The notes beneath the pieces were generated by a model. The model ran no database searches and had not been told where the DNA came from. It worked only from the letters and a program-made list of their open reading frames with translations. From assembly GCA_902794035.1 (NCBI GenBank), contig CADBFN010000002.1, positions 53,158-117,157 of the forward strand: a stretch of 64,000 bases of DNA, in the 5' to 3' direction. Shown here one piece after another: positions 32,037 through 43,010 of this stretch (position 1 is its first letter; each line of letters begins with the position of its first letter). The translations under genes and the position numbers were made by a program. The stretch comes from an uncultured bacterium. GTDB taxonomy: Bacteria; Cyanobacteriota; Vampirovibrionia; Gastranaerophilales; Gastranaerophilaceae.

Positions 32037-34565
32037 TTAAAAGTCAAAATCTTTTTCAAATGTTTTTCTTACCGTATATGAAACAGATTTATATTCATTG
32101 TAAACATCTGTACCTGCAATTACTTCTTGCAATTTTAAATAAACTTCTTGATTGTTTTCTTCATCAATTTTTTTGGTTAGTATGAAAGTGACTAATATTT
32201 CTCTATCTCTTACGTTTTCACTTGTATAATCAAATGTAAACTCTTGAGTATCAGATAATAATTCACCGTTTTTATTGTAAAGTCCTGCTTTAAGTGTTCT
32301 TGGTTGAAGTTTATCACTTACGCAATCTTGTTGATAGAATCTTACCACAAGTTGATTAGAAGAGATAATATTATTTCCTTTTAATATTTCAACTTCAACT
32401 TTGCTTGTATCACTTTGACGTTTTTTATTAATTTGAATCATCGGAATAATAACCTCCTGCAAAGATAATCCGCCATGAACAAATCTGCTTGATGCTCCTC
32501 TTTTTCTTAAGCGATTTATAGATTTAGGGAATTGAAACTCTAAATCACCTTTAAGTCCAAGTTCATTAGCTTTGTATTTTTTCATATTTGGCTTATCAAT
32601 TAAATCCTTACCTATAACAAATCTTCGGTCAGAGAATAATATCGATGAACCTTCAGGCTCTGCTCCAAGATAATCACTCTCAACCAACGGTTCATTTTGA
32701 TATATAAATCCATGGTCAGCCGTAACAATAATATTATTAGCATTTGCACCTGTTAACTTTTTAATCAGTTTGATTAATTCAGCAATTGTATCTTCAATAG
32801 CTTCAGGAGTTCTTTCTTCTGTTCCAAGACTATGCCCAACTGAATCAATGCGGTCGTGGTAGATATACATTAAATCATTCTCCCTGAAGATATCTCTTAA
32901 TTCTTCTTTTGTCATTTTTAATATATCATCAGCATTATGAGCCGTAGATTTAATATCATTTACAGTTTGAAGAACTTTTAATCTGCCGCTTAAACCAACG
33001 GCAGGAATTCCATCAACATCAACATTTGCACCAATTTTTTCATCTGCTTCTTTGTTGATAATTGTCAAATTGGTATTTGGTAATAAAGATGCCATTCCAA
33101 GTTGAGTATAACTTGGTAGTGATGTAATCATTGGAGAAATTTTTGCATCATATCTGTCTTCTTGACGGATAAGGCTCGTTAATTCATCCCCGATTTCATA
33201 ACGCATTGCATCTGAAATAATTACAAATAGTTTATTATTATTGTCATTTATGTATTTACGATAGAAATCTCTCTGTGCCTCAATTTTATCAAACTTCCAT
33301 TCTTTTAATTCATCAATTTTTTGTTGCCAATTATCGTTTAATTTCAGAAGATACTTATTTGAATAAGTATTTTCAATTTCTTTGTATAGGTTTGAGAATA
33401 GACTTATTTGTCCCGATTCGTTCATAAAATATATGAATTTTCTATAATAGAAATCGATTTTATTCCAAGATTTAGTATATTGTTGAACTCCTGAATTTAT
33501 ACTATCAACTGCAAATGAAGGTTCATTTACAAACTCATTCATAAATAAAGTTGCGTGCCATAATGCTTTATAACTAAATGAAATATCTTTTTTGCTATTC
33601 CATCTTTTATTTTTTCTTGAACGGATTGCATTCAGACTCTCATCCTTTGATATTGTTTTCTTGCATATTTCTTGAGTTAAATCATATAAGATTTTAGTGT
33701 CAGTTTGAGGGAAAATATCAGTTTCAAGTAAATCTTTATAACTTCTTTTGTCTATATCCGCCTCAATATTTAAATCTTTTGCCACTTCTTTTGTTACAGT
33801 CTCAAAGGCAAATTCCTGCTGCCGGCTATCTTTCCATCTCTTTAAGAATACATAAGCATCATTTGTAAATTTTTCATTGTCATTTAATTCATCACCGACA
33901 TCAATTTTATAGGATGAATGGATTAATTTTAGAATAAAATCTTTAATACTTGGATTATTTGATTTGTAGTTATACTTGCGTTCCAAGACTTTATACAAGA
34001 ATTCTTCCAAATTACAGTTTTTAATCAGATTAATTTTGTCATCTTTTTCGTTTGCGTACTCTGATAATAATTCTTCTAAAACAGCCTCAATATCAGGATC
34101 AGACTTGGCACAAACTGATAACATTTTAAGTTTTATTTTGCTTGTTGTATCTTCATTTGGAGCTACAAGTTCTTTTAATTTTTCTCTACGAACTTTATTT
34201 TTAAAGAATGCAGAATGTTTTTCGGTTATTTCTGCATATTCATAACCTAAACTCAAATCAGTAAGCCATAATGCAGATTGTTCTGTTCTGAATTCTTTAT
34301 TCGCAAGTAAAACATCTAATAGCCAATTATTTAAATCATCAGGTCGCTCTCCTGCATGATAGATAAGAAACCTTTGAGTTGGTTCTTCTCTTAAAACTCT
34401 ATATTTAACACCAAATTCATTATTTTCTAACTTGATTTTTGTAACGTTAGGAATTTCTAATTCATTGAAATCTTCTGTAAATTGGCTTTTCTCGTCATAC
34501 CAAAATACAATTCGCTTATCTTCAAAATATGATTTTAATGTTTCTTTTATTTGAGCTTCCGCCAT
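32037..34565 (-). CDS. pglZ: BREX protein PglZ (alkaline-phosphatase superfamily)
   Basis: An 842-aa protein with an alkaline-phosphatase-like core: VIISDAMRYEIGDEL at about residue 450 (metal-binding aspartate), YIYHDRIDSVGH, and VTADHGFIYQ at about 619 with the metal-binding DH pair. PglZ is the hallmark gene of BREX systems; recent work on the family describes metal-dependent nuclease or phosphodiesterase activity. It is 14 bases after pglX in the operon. All core motifs are intact. Confidence 0.95.
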   Translation of the reverse strand: MAEAQIKETLKSYFEDKRIVFWYDEKSQFTEDFNELEIPNVTKIKLENNEFGVKYRVLREEPTQRFLIYHAGERPDDLNNWLLDVLLANKEFRTEQSALWLTDLSLGYEYAEITEKHSAFFKNKVRREKLKELVAPNEDTTSKIKLKMLSVCAKSDPDIEAVLEELLSEYANEKDDKINLIKNCNLEEFLYKVLERKYNYKSNNPSIKDFILKLIHSSYKIDVGDELNDNEKFTNDAYVFLKRWKDSRQQEFAFETVTKEVAKDLNIEADIDKRSYKDLLETDIFPQTDTKILYDLTQEICKKTISKDESLNAIRSRKNKRWNSKKDISFSYKALWHATLFMNEFVNEPSFAVDSINSGVQQYTKSWNKIDFYYRKFIYFMNESGQISLFSNLYKEIENTYSNKYLLKLNDNWQQKIDELKEWKFDKIEAQRDFYRKYINDNNNKLFVIISDAMRYEIGDELTSLIRQEDRYDAKISPMITSLPSYTQLGMASLLPNTNLTIINKEADEKIGANVDVDGIPAVGLSGRLKVLQTVNDIKSTAHNADDILKMTKEELRDIFRENDLMYIYHDRIDSVGHSLGTEERTPEAIEDTIAELIKLIKKLTGANANNIIVTADHGFIYQNEPLVESDYLGAEPEGSSILFSDRRFVIGKDLIDKPNMKKYKANELGLKGDLEFQFPKSINRLRKRGASSRFVHGGLSLQEVIIPMIQINKKRQSDTSKVEVEILKGNNIISSNQLVVRFYQQDCVSDKLQPRTLKAGLYNKNGELLSDTQEFTFDYTSENVRDREILVTFILTKKIDEENNQEVYLKLQEVIAGTDVYNEYKSVSYTVRKTFEKDFDF

Positions 34566-34579
34566 TGACTATTTCCCTC

Positions 34580-37500
34580 TTATTTCGCTTTAAGACCGAA
34601 GTCTTTGAGTGCTTTTCCGAATTTTAAATAATTAACTTTTACACCGTCATCAAGATCGATTTCTTTTCGTTCTGTTGCAAGAGGATAAAGAACATCGTGT
34701 TCCCAATCACTAACCTCTTTAACGATTTTTTCCATTTCTTCTCTTTGTTTTTGTGCTTTGATTTTATCGCTTTGTGAAGATGAACCGCTTAATTCAATTT
34801 GTTTACAGTTTTCAATTTTTGCTTTTAGTTTTTCATCTCTGTAGTTTCTTAAGTATGTGTTTAGTATTACACTTGCGGTGTCTTTATTATATCTGTGCAT
34901 GTAAACTAACGCATTGAAATTACCTTTTGGAGAAGAGAACATCCAATAAATCGGTCTCTTTTGATAGATTTTAAGATGATCATTATAAAAATCCTTCATA
35001 AAATAATTTCTTATTGTATCATCAGCAGTTTCAGTATTCTTTTTACCTAATACTTTTGCTACATATTCCAAGTTTTCATCGAAGTATTTTTCACCGAATG
35101 CTACCTTTAAAAACTCTTTAAATCTGCTTGTTACATCATCAGTAAACAAGTGTTCTGCTAAAACAGGAATAACTGCATCATCGTCAGCAGGGAATATTTC
35201 ATATCTTGATTTATCAAAATCTCCACCTGCAAATATAAGACCTTCTTCATCTAATGAATAACGACCGAACATACAGCCAACTGCATAAGAAAGCAATGAT
35301 TTAATTTCTCTTTTTTCATCTGCTAATGAAACAGTAATATCTTTGTCTGCAACATTAGGTGTCATTTCATCTTGCAAACCGTATATTTCAATAAATAATC
35401 TGTTTAATTCTTCCTCATTAGCTTTTAATTTATTGAATTGATTTTTTTTGTAATCTTTCCACATTTCAAAAGCATTTTGAATTTTTATATTTATTGGAGT
35501 TCCTTTTTCGTATAATAAATTCGTTTCTTTCTTGCCAATGTTTATAGGTTTAGCAACAGAATAATCACCCATACCACTATTTATTGAAACCCCAAATTTA
35601 AGAAGCGGGTGTTTTTTAAAGTCCCAAGAAGTTTCAAAACTATCCCAATCATCTTTTGAAATGTCTATATTTTGTTTTACCAAATCTTTAATTTTTTGTA
35701 TGATTTGTTGATTATCAATATTTATAACAGGCAATTTTGCAATTTCGCCAGACTGAAAATTTAAAGTTGCACTAACTTGCTTTAATATATGAGATATAAT
35801 TTTGGAATTTAAAAATCCTGCAAAATAATATAAATTTTCTGGCTCTGAGTATAGGCAGCAACCACCATTATCAAATATAAAGCCATTTCCGAAATACCTA
35901 ACACCGAAAGCAGATGATGATATTGTGGACCAAGTTAAACCTTCTCTCAAATAAAATTCATAGTTTGTTACAACTGAAGTAGGACATTGCCGTATTTCAT
36001 AAGCGTCGTTTTCCCAATTAATAAGATATTCATTGTAGCCATACCATTTTCTATATCCACCACCTTTGTTATATGGTATCCACTTTATAAAATCTTTTTT
36101 CAAATCATCAATATTTGATAATCCTAAATTCATTTTATTTTTATTTACTTCAAACCATAAACGTAAAAATCTTGCATTATCAGATGTAGAATTTCCCTTT
36201 CTCGGTTGTGCAATATCCCCTAATGGTTGTGCATTAGCAAATATGCTTCTAACTCTATCACTTGCCCAATATGCAATAGGAGAACCCGGAATCGAATGAA
36301 ATCCATCTTGAGAAACTATACTATATCTGCCATTATCTTTAATTGGGAAAGTGTAAGGTTCATCATTTTCCATAATATCGTCATTTTCGAGCCAAGAATA
36401 TGTTGCTTTAAATTCAGGTAATAATGTTTTTTGCCATACGGTAGCACAAGTTCCAAAAGCAATTCTCATAACATTATTGCCCATATGTGTCATTGTTGTG
36501 ATTGTTGCGTTATTTAAGAGGTTATCTCTAAATGCCTCAAAGGAAGATAAAAACATCCATGATTGCATAGTTACTAATGAACAATAACAATTTTTTTGTG
36601 TCATTTTAAGTAGTTTTTCTATAAATGCTACACATAAATCTGATTTTGAATTAGGATAATGCTTTTTCATAAATTCAGTTAAATTAGCATCAAAGAAACC
36701 ACTGCCAAGATATGGTGGATTTGTTATTATCGATTCATATTTTTGTTGCATAATTTTGGCTTGTTTTATGCTATACCATAAACGCCCTCTAATTATTGGT
36801 GTATAGAAAGTTGCTTGACCTATTTGGTTGAAATAATTGATTCTTTCCTGCCAAAAGTCAAAGTCAAAATCTTTTACATCGAGGATTGAACCATATTCTT
36901 TAGCATCTCTAAAGGTATTCTGTAAAAGTTCAATTTGTTCTTTTGCTAATTTTTCATCTTTGACACCTTTCATTAATTCCTGAGCTACATGGTAGTCAAG
37001 CCAATTAGTATCTTTAATTGAACATATATTCAATTCTGAAACTTTATTAAATATACCTCTATCATACTGACGAGCCTTCATCATAACTGCAAATTGTGCA
37101 AGTTGAGAAGCTCTATCGCATATATCCAAACCATAAAGGTTATTCCTTAAAATTAATTCAGGAATTTCATTTTCTTGCCAACCCTGTGATTTATAAATTT
37201 CAAATAAAACATCAAATGCTTTTACTAAAATGTGTCCCGAACCACAAGCAGGATCTAAAACTTTGATATCCTGTGGCTGAAGTTCTTTATTTTTTATTTC
37301 TTCAAGTTTTTGTTTTACATCTTCGTCCTGTTCTGCCGATTCAAGATAATATTTAAAATTAGATTGAAGATTACTGTCAGGATGTGACTCTAACCATAAC
37401 TTACCAACTGAATTTTCAACCATATAGCTTACAATCCATTTGGGTGTAAATAATTGCGTTTTCGCCGGCATATCTTCTTTTTGAACTTTCCTATTTTTTG

Positions 37501-38155
37501 TATTTTTAAGTTCATAATCAAGTTTTTCTTTTTTCTCTGAAATATAGTATTGATATAGCCAACCAATGACTTCAACATCTTTACAAGTATCTGTATCAAG
37601 AATAGCAACAGTTTTTGATAATACAGAATTAACAGATAACAAATTGTCGGGCATCAATAATTCAGTATAATCATTGATTCTCTCAAACATAAATGGCAGT
37701 TGTTTATTCAAAGAATTACAATAAGACACAAGTAATAATTTATAGGCATCACTTTGAGGGTCAGAACTTGTCATTGCACCATTTAATAAATTTCTGATTT
37801 TAGTTGTATTTTGAGCAGAAATAACATTTTCATCAATATAATTCATCTTCGCTTCGGCTAAAATTTCAGGTTGAGTTTGACCTTCAGCAGGTGAAACAAT
37901 GCCTATTTTATTATAATGATTAGCATCCATAAATCTCAATGCACAAAAACGGTTAAACCAAGTATATGCGACTTTTTCTATAACTTGTTCAAGACCTATT
38001 TCTTTTATCAAACCTTCAAGAGCAGATATTGCCGATTTCGATTCTCTTCTTGCAATACTGTCTTCAGCTAAAACATAATCAATTTTATTTTTAACTGAAT
38101 CCATCAATGATTTTCTTGATTCTTGAGCAAAGATTTTTAACTGTGATGTGTTCAT
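34580..38155 (-). CDS. pglX: BREX-1 N6-adenine methyltransferase PglX
   Basis: A 1191-aa methyltransferase, the usual size. The SAM motif is VLDPACGSGHILVKAFDVL at about residue 305 and the catalytic motif is NPPYLGSGF at about 478. The C-terminal half includes likely target-recognition regions. In BREX-1, PglX methylates one adenine of a non-palindromic site to mark self DNA, and is needed for exclusion. I see no long homopolymer inside the gene that would switch it. It starts 8 bases after brxC. Confidence 0.95.
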   Translation of the reverse strand: MNTSQLKIFAQESRKSLMDSVKNKIDYVLAEDSIARRESKSAISALEGLIKEIGLEQVIEKVAYTWFNRFCALRFMDANHYNKIGIVSPAEGQTQPEILAEAKMNYIDENVISAQNTTKIRNLLNGAMTSSDPQSDAYKLLLVSYCNSLNKQLPFMFERINDYTELLMPDNLLSVNSVLSKTVAILDTDTCKDVEVIGWLYQYYISEKKEKLDYELKNTKNRKVQKEDMPAKTQLFTPKWIVSYMVENSVGKLWLESHPDSNLQSNFKYYLESAEQDEDVKQKLEEIKNKELQPQDIKVLDPACGSGHILVKAFDVLFEIYKSQGWQENEIPELILRNNLYGLDICDRASQLAQFAVMMKARQYDRGIFNKVSELNICSIKDTNWLDYHVAQELMKGVKDEKLAKEQIELLQNTFRDAKEYGSILDVKDFDFDFWQERINYFNQIGQATFYTPIIRGRLWYSIKQAKIMQQKYESIITNPPYLGSGFFDANLTEFMKKHYPNSKSDLCVAFIEKLLKMTQKNCYCSLVTMQSWMFLSSFEAFRDNLLNNATITTMTHMGNNVMRIAFGTCATVWQKTLLPEFKATYSWLENDDIMENDEPYTFPIKDNGRYSIVSQDGFHSIPGSPIAYWASDRVRSIFANAQPLGDIAQPRKGNSTSDNARFLRLWFEVNKNKMNLGLSNIDDLKKDFIKWIPYNKGGGYRKWYGYNEYLINWENDAYEIRQCPTSVVTNYEFYLREGLTWSTISSSAFGVRYFGNGFIFDNGGCCLYSEPENLYYFAGFLNSKIISHILKQVSATLNFQSGEIAKLPVINIDNQQIIQKIKDLVKQNIDISKDDWDSFETSWDFKKHPLLKFGVSINSGMGDYSVAKPINIGKKETNLLYEKGTPINIKIQNAFEMWKDYKKNQFNKLKANEEELNRLFIEIYGLQDEMTPNVADKDITVSLADEKREIKSLLSYAVGCMFGRYSLDEEGLIFAGGDFDKSRYEIFPADDDAVIPVLAEHLFTDDVTSRFKEFLKVAFGEKYFDENLEYVAKVLGKKNTETADDTIRNYFMKDFYNDHLKIYQKRPIYWMFSSPKGNFNALVYMHRYNKDTASVILNTYLRNYRDEKLKAKIENCKQIELSGSSSQSDKIKAQKQREEMEKIVKEVSDWEHDVLYPLATERKEIDLDDGVKVNYLKFGKALKDFGLKAK

Positions 38156-38163
38156 TATTTCCC

Positions 38164-41100
38164 CTATAATTGAATTTTCTTACCTTCTTTTATTTGAGTT
38201 AAATATGCCTGTTTTAATGAATTGATATATTCTTCAACTTCATCTTCAGTTGCAATATATGGTCTTGAATAATTTGTTCTAATATCTTTTTGAGATATAA
38301 ATATCGGCTTTTTAACTTCGGGTTCAGGAGTCGGAGTATCATCTCCGCTTGAAGTAGCAACTTCTTCCTGTGGTTTTGACCATAACTCAATATTGGCAAG
38401 TAAAGATTTATATTCATTGTCTTTGAAGTTATCAATAGCAGTCTTTACAACAACTATTAATTTTTGATTGGCAATTCTTTCTTTACAGCCGTTAAATGCT
38501 CTTTCTATCAGTTCTTTTTTATCTCCTGCAAGAGCAGAATATTCACTTATCGCAGTAATTTTTGATTTAACTTCCTCTAATTGTTTTGATGCGTTTTCCT
38601 TTTCTGCGTTCAATTTACCATCAATAACAGATTTAAGGTGTTCAATTTTTTCTTTTAATGTTTGAATTGAATTTCCTTTATAGCAATTTGCATCTTCAAG
38701 AATACCTGATACTTCTTGAACATCCGCAAAATCTAAATACGGGAAGTTATCTTTTTGTTCCTGCATAAATCTGACAGCATTTCTGTATATTTCACCACCA
38801 ACACCATTAATAAATTTAGAAACAGGATCAATAATATTTTCTTTTAAATCAAGCAATTCTTCACTCTTATCTCTAAAGTCTGTCAAATACCAAGTATATG
38901 CTTTACCTGTGCATTCTTCCAATTTATCCTTAATTGGCTTAAGTGAATTAAGGAACTTAAATTCAGATTCTTTCGCCAACAAAAATTCAACATCTTTTAA
39001 TTTATTTTTAATCAATTCAGCGGTATTTAAAGCCAATGTTTTTGCATCATTTTCTGATGCCGGTTCATTTGCGAAATCACCATAAAAGTCTTTTAAGTTT
39101 CTTATTTGTGATGGTGAAAAGTCCATTTGAGGTTGAAGAATCAAATTCGGTTGTCTTTGTGTAGATCGAAGTGCGGATGCAATTTCATTATCAGCCAAGA
39201 TATTAGAATCTTCTTTAACCTCAAGTTTTCTTCTTGCACATAATTTTGCAATATTACATAAAATTGCAGGGTATGACCAACCATACGGAATCTTATCAAA
39301 TTTTTCAAGAACATCTTTTACAGTATTTCTGTAGCTTGTGTTTCTTTGGATTGCTCCTAAAATTTCCTGTTCAGCTTCTGATAAAGGCAACCCCTCACCA
39401 CTAAATAAAGACTGTTGTTTTGAACTTAATATAGAATTAACCTCATCTTCTTTATAAGTGTGACCACAAACCATATTTAAACGATTATATGTTCTGCTTA
39501 CCAATTCTTGGAAAGCTCTAATAATTCGAGATTGAGCCTGTTCGCCACCAACTTCTACTTCATTTCCTCCGATATAGAATTTCGCTTTTCCTACAAGTTC
39601 TTCTAATGATTGACGGATTCTTACATATCTTTCATTATTTTGAGTGCTTCTGTCTGCCAAAATTTTCTTAACAGAATCCTGTTGTTGCATACTTCTGCTT
39701 TCATTTAAATATTTTTCAGTTTGCTTGTATAAAATAACATCACTAACCAATTTAAAATCAGGTTCTAATACAACAACTAAATCTCTTATGTTTTGCATAG
39801 AGAATCTTGCACCTTCTGTGCTATTATTCAGGTTTGCCGCATTATCATTTAACGGACTTATAACGTGAATTGCAAGTTCTTGTTCTCTTGAATATAATTT
39901 CTCATCCATCTTTCTTGAGAATTGATAATCACGACCATCTTCACCGTATCTAATTTTTGAACTCTTGATAATACCATCAAAAATCAGCTTTGAAAGTTCG
40001 TTTGAAATTAAATCTCTTTCAATTTCGGTGTTTTTAATCTCTTGTTCAACATCCTTTTCTTCGTCTGTTAAAAACTCATAAACATCAGCTGTTCTTTGAA
40101 TGTAAGTTTGTTGTTCTAATAGGTTTAACGCCTCTTCAATTTTTGTTTTAAGTTCTGAAACATTCTCATCAAAATTGTTATACATTAAAACGCATAAATT
40201 TCTAACAGTAGATTTAAAACCTTTAATATATTTAACGAGGAATAGAGCCTTTAATATTCTAACTGCAAATTTGTTATCTAAATTCTGTTCAGCCTTTAAA
40301 ATTGATGATTGAATATTAGTTTTAAGAGAATTTCTTATACCTTCAAACATCATATCAAATGTAGCCAATTCCCCAAGAGAACCTTCTTTACTTACTTCAA
40401 TTGCTACCTTTTGGAAAACGCTCAACATTGATCTTTCACCAACTGAACTATATTTACCCTGAAATGCATCGTGCATAGATAAATTTTCAATAGCATATTG
40501 GAATAAAGGGAATTGGTATGGAATAAACGGATAGCAATCAATAAAATGCTGTTCGTCTTGGAAATTTTTATATGTTTGACAGTCTGCGAAATCAAACAAT
40601 GTACTAAAGTTTTGAGATTCTTTATTATAAAGAACTGCAAGTTCTTTTTCAGCTGATTCATTCTTTTTTAATAATCTTTTTTGAATAACTTCCGCTACTG
40701 CCGCACTTGTTAAATCAAGTTTAATTTTGAAACGGTCTTGAATTTTTGTATAGTCATTTGAATTTAATTTATTTTCCATTGAACCCAAGACTTTAGACAT
40801 ATCATTTTGAGCCGTAACAATAACCCAAGACTGACCTTTGCACTTCGTTGCTAAACTTTCTGCAACAGTCTGAAGATTAACCATTAATTTTTCGTTATTT
40901 GCAATATATTGTCCGACTTCATCAACAAAGAAGTTAAGTCTAAAATTAGGTTCTTGTTTATCAATATATTCTTTAACTTGATTTGCAAAATCTTCAATTG
41001 ACAAGTGATAATCTGTTCTGTGTTTATCAAGAATATTAACTGAATTCTGTCCTGTGACTGAATTATATGCTTTGTCGATTTCATTAGCATATCGATTTGC

Positions 41101-41691
41101 TCTTTCTCTTCCGAATTCCCAATCTTTGCCGGATACTTTTTGAAATTCGTTTTTAAATTTATCTAATAAACCATCTCTATCCAATTCTCTCTCAAATTGT
41201 GCAATATATGCTTGTTTGCCATAGTATCCACAAGCCTCATCAAATACTTTAACAAAAACTGCAACAAGAGCATCTGTTTCAGTTTTACTAATTACATCTG
41301 CTTTTTGATCTATATTAAATAAAATACTTTTTGATGGAATTTTCGTTGTTGTTTTAATTGCCGCTTTTAAGAACTCATTATCTTTTGAGCATTTTTGTAC
41401 AAATGCATCTGCGGTTTTTAATCCTGCAACATCTTTATTCTCTAACAGAATTGCAAGCATTTTCAAAAGGTGTGATTTACCTGAACCAAAGAAACCTGAA
41501 ATCCATACTCCATTAACTCCAACGTAGTTGTTATAGGCTTCCAAGAAATTTTCTAACTTCTGTTCAACTTCATCTGTTAAGACATATTCTTCAACTTCAA
41601 GTTTTAGTTTTAATTCTTCAACTTCATCTGCCTTAATTACACCTTCAATAGGTCTGTCTACTGCTTTCTTGAAAAATGATAATAGTCCCAT
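38164..41691 (-). CDS. brxC: BREX protein BrxC (large P-loop ATPase)
   Basis: An 1175-aa ATPase with Walker A GFFGSGKSH at residues 66-74 and a second-motif region NFFVDEVGQYIANNEKL. The C-terminal third contains coiled-coil segments. BrxC is essential for BREX and related to ORC/Cdc6-type AAA+ proteins. The stop is 8 bases before pglX; the start is 2 bases after brxB. Length matches type 1 systems. Confidence 0.95.
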   Translation of the reverse strand: MGLLSFFKKAVDRPIEGVIKADEVEELKLKLEVEEYVLTDEVEQKLENFLEAYNNYVGVNGVWISGFFGSGKSHLLKMLAILLENKDVAGLKTADAFVQKCSKDNEFLKAAIKTTTKIPSKSILFNIDQKADVISKTETDALVAVFVKVFDEACGYYGKQAYIAQFERELDRDGLLDKFKNEFQKVSGKDWEFGRERANRYANEIDKAYNSVTGQNSVNILDKHRTDYHLSIEDFANQVKEYIDKQEPNFRLNFFVDEVGQYIANNEKLMVNLQTVAESLATKCKGQSWVIVTAQNDMSKVLGSMENKLNSNDYTKIQDRFKIKLDLTSAAVAEVIQKRLLKKNESAEKELAVLYNKESQNFSTLFDFADCQTYKNFQDEQHFIDCYPFIPYQFPLFQYAIENLSMHDAFQGKYSSVGERSMLSVFQKVAIEVSKEGSLGELATFDMMFEGIRNSLKTNIQSSILKAEQNLDNKFAVRILKALFLVKYIKGFKSTVRNLCVLMYNNFDENVSELKTKIEEALNLLEQQTYIQRTADVYEFLTDEEKDVEQEIKNTEIERDLISNELSKLIFDGIIKSSKIRYGEDGRDYQFSRKMDEKLYSREQELAIHVISPLNDNAANLNNSTEGARFSMQNIRDLVVVLEPDFKLVSDVILYKQTEKYLNESRSMQQQDSVKKILADRSTQNNERYVRIRQSLEELVGKAKFYIGGNEVEVGGEQAQSRIIRAFQELVSRTYNRLNMVCGHTYKEDEVNSILSSKQQSLFSGEGLPLSEAEQEILGAIQRNTSYRNTVKDVLEKFDKIPYGWSYPAILCNIAKLCARRKLEVKEDSNILADNEIASALRSTQRQPNLILQPQMDFSPSQIRNLKDFYGDFANEPASENDAKTLALNTAELIKNKLKDVEFLLAKESEFKFLNSLKPIKDKLEECTGKAYTWYLTDFRDKSEELLDLKENIIDPVSKFINGVGGEIYRNAVRFMQEQKDNFPYLDFADVQEVSGILEDANCYKGNSIQTLKEKIEHLKSVIDGKLNAEKENASKQLEEVKSKITAISEYSALAGDKKELIERAFNGCKERIANQKLIVVVKTAIDNFKDNEYKSLLANIELWSKPQEEVATSSGDDTPTPEPEVKKPIFISQKDIRTNYSRPYIATEDEVEEYINSLKQAYLTQIKEGKKIQL

Positions 41692-41693
41692 TA

Positions 41694-42296
41694 TTATACC
41701 TCTTGTATTTCATAAATATTTGCCGCACGATAATATTTGTCATCACATAATCTGCCAAACAGATTCAATGTTGATCCCGTATTTTGATAATTTATATATT
41801 CTCCCGGAAAGAACATTAACGTTGGTTTTTCTTTCGCAAATTTTTGCAAATTATTTAAGATATTATGTGAACGAATATAAGGGAATACTTCCCCGATTCC
41901 TGTTAAAAACATTATGTCATAATCTGTTTCCGACATTAGTTTAGTTATAGCAGGAGTTACAACTGTTTCAACATCTAAAATTGACTGCAAATCATCTTTT
42001 AATCGGTCTTTGGTTATTGATTGCTCATTCTCCATATACCATTGCCAATCATCATTTTCTTTTAATATATCTACAGTTAAATCATAGATGTTTATGTTCA
42101 AAATTTTTACATCATAGTCTGCAAGCTTTTTTATTAATTGGGCTTGCATCTTTTTCATTTCATCTTCTCTTGCAATATCATAATCTGCAATAAAAAATGG
42201 CACTTCATTACACAATATTTGACATTGCAAAAAATTTTTACTTGTTAATATTTTTACTAAATGGTTAAAATCATCACTTATATTATATTTTCTCAT
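41694..42296 (-). CDS. brxB: BREX protein BrxB (DUF1788)
   Basis: A 200-aa protein of the DUF1788 family: the C-terminus has IMFLTGIGEVFPYIRSHNIL, then PTLMFFPGEYIN and LNLFGRLCDDKYYRA, typical of BrxB. Its biochemical role is not known. It is second in the operon, 21 bases after brxA and 2 bases before brxC, which supports the identity. Confidence 0.9.
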   Translation of the reverse strand: MRKYNISDDFNHLVKILTSKNFLQCQILCNEVPFFIADYDIAREDEMKKMQAQLIKKLADYDVKILNINIYDLTVDILKENDDWQWYMENEQSITKDRLKDDLQSILDVETVVTPAITKLMSETDYDIMFLTGIGEVFPYIRSHNILNNLQKFAKEKPTLMFFPGEYINYQNTGSTLNLFGRLCDDKYYRAANIYEIQEV

Positions 42297-42317
42297 TTAT
42301 CCGACCCATATACTTCT

Positions 42318-42926
42318 TTAATTAGGAAATATGTTGAGATAATTTATATCATAGTTTTTAATTATCTCTTGAACACGAGGGGATACAAATGTTGTCATAA
42401 TGCAATTATTTGTATCTATAATCTCCACCTCTCGGAGCATTTTAAATAAAATTTGTCTTAATTTGTAACGAGTATTTTCTGTTAATTTATCTAATTCTTC
42501 GTGCCAATTTAATTTTGAATTAAAAAAGGCATCATAATCTAATTGAGTTAATTCGTTTTGCATTAAATTATATTTTTCTCTTATAACTTCAATTGCGAAG
42601 TCATATATAAATTGATATCGAACACAAGCCGTAAACCATAATATTTGTAGTTGTTCATTGGGTGCTCCTGAAACTAACAAATTTAAAGCATCTTCCGGCA
42701 GAACTTTTAATCTTGAAATAATCTCGGAAAGAGTTCTTTTTAGTGCATTTTCAGTACGATACTGCAAAACATTATTATTGAAAGCATACTGCGAGGTTTT
42801 CTTCCAATCGCCTTCATCCAAATAAACTTGTGCGACCTTTATTGTTTCGCTTGGAACAAGACTGCAAGCAGTATATGACATCCCGTATTTTACATTCTGT
42901 TGTGTCTGATTAGCACTATTACCCAT
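42318..42926 (-). CDS. brxA: BREX protein BrxA (DUF1819)
   Basis: A 202-aa protein of the DUF1819 family: YGMSYTACSLVPSETIKVAQ at the N-terminus, then RTLSEIISRLKVLPEDALN, WFTACVRYQFIYDFAIEV and DSNxR-type ending LTENTRYKLRQILFKMLREV. BrxA binds DNA in characterised systems. It is first in the operon; about 65 bases upstream lies the end-like motif at 42991. No clear sigma-70 promoter stands out. Confidence 0.9.
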   Translation of the reverse strand: MGNSANQTQQNVKYGMSYTACSLVPSETIKVAQVYLDEGDWKKTSQYAFNNNVLQYRTENALKRTLSEIISRLKVLPEDALNLLVSGAPNEQLQILWFTACVRYQFIYDFAIEVIREKYNLMQNELTQLDYDAFFNSKLNWHEELDKLTENTRYKLRQILFKMLREVEIIDTNNCIMTTFVSPRVQEIIKNYDINYLNIFPN

Positions 42927-42990
42927 AATTAAATCTTACCATGAACATGTTATAAGCACCTATTTGTAAACAAAATTCTTACTAAAGATT

Positions 42991-43010
42991 AAATGTGTCC
43001 TATTCTGTCA
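42991..43010 (-). repeat. Candidate right-end motif of the BREX-bearing element
   Basis: On the minus strand this reads TGACAGAATAGGACACATTT, identical at 16 of 20 positions to the motif before the first transposase (10310-10329). It is inverted relative to ACACATTTTGACACA at 26611 before the second transposase. The three could be transposase-recognised ends. Confidence 0.4.

Noticed and set aside
34580..38155. Phase-variable pglX
   Set aside because: No long homopolymer or short tandem repeat was seen in the gene that would change its frame.
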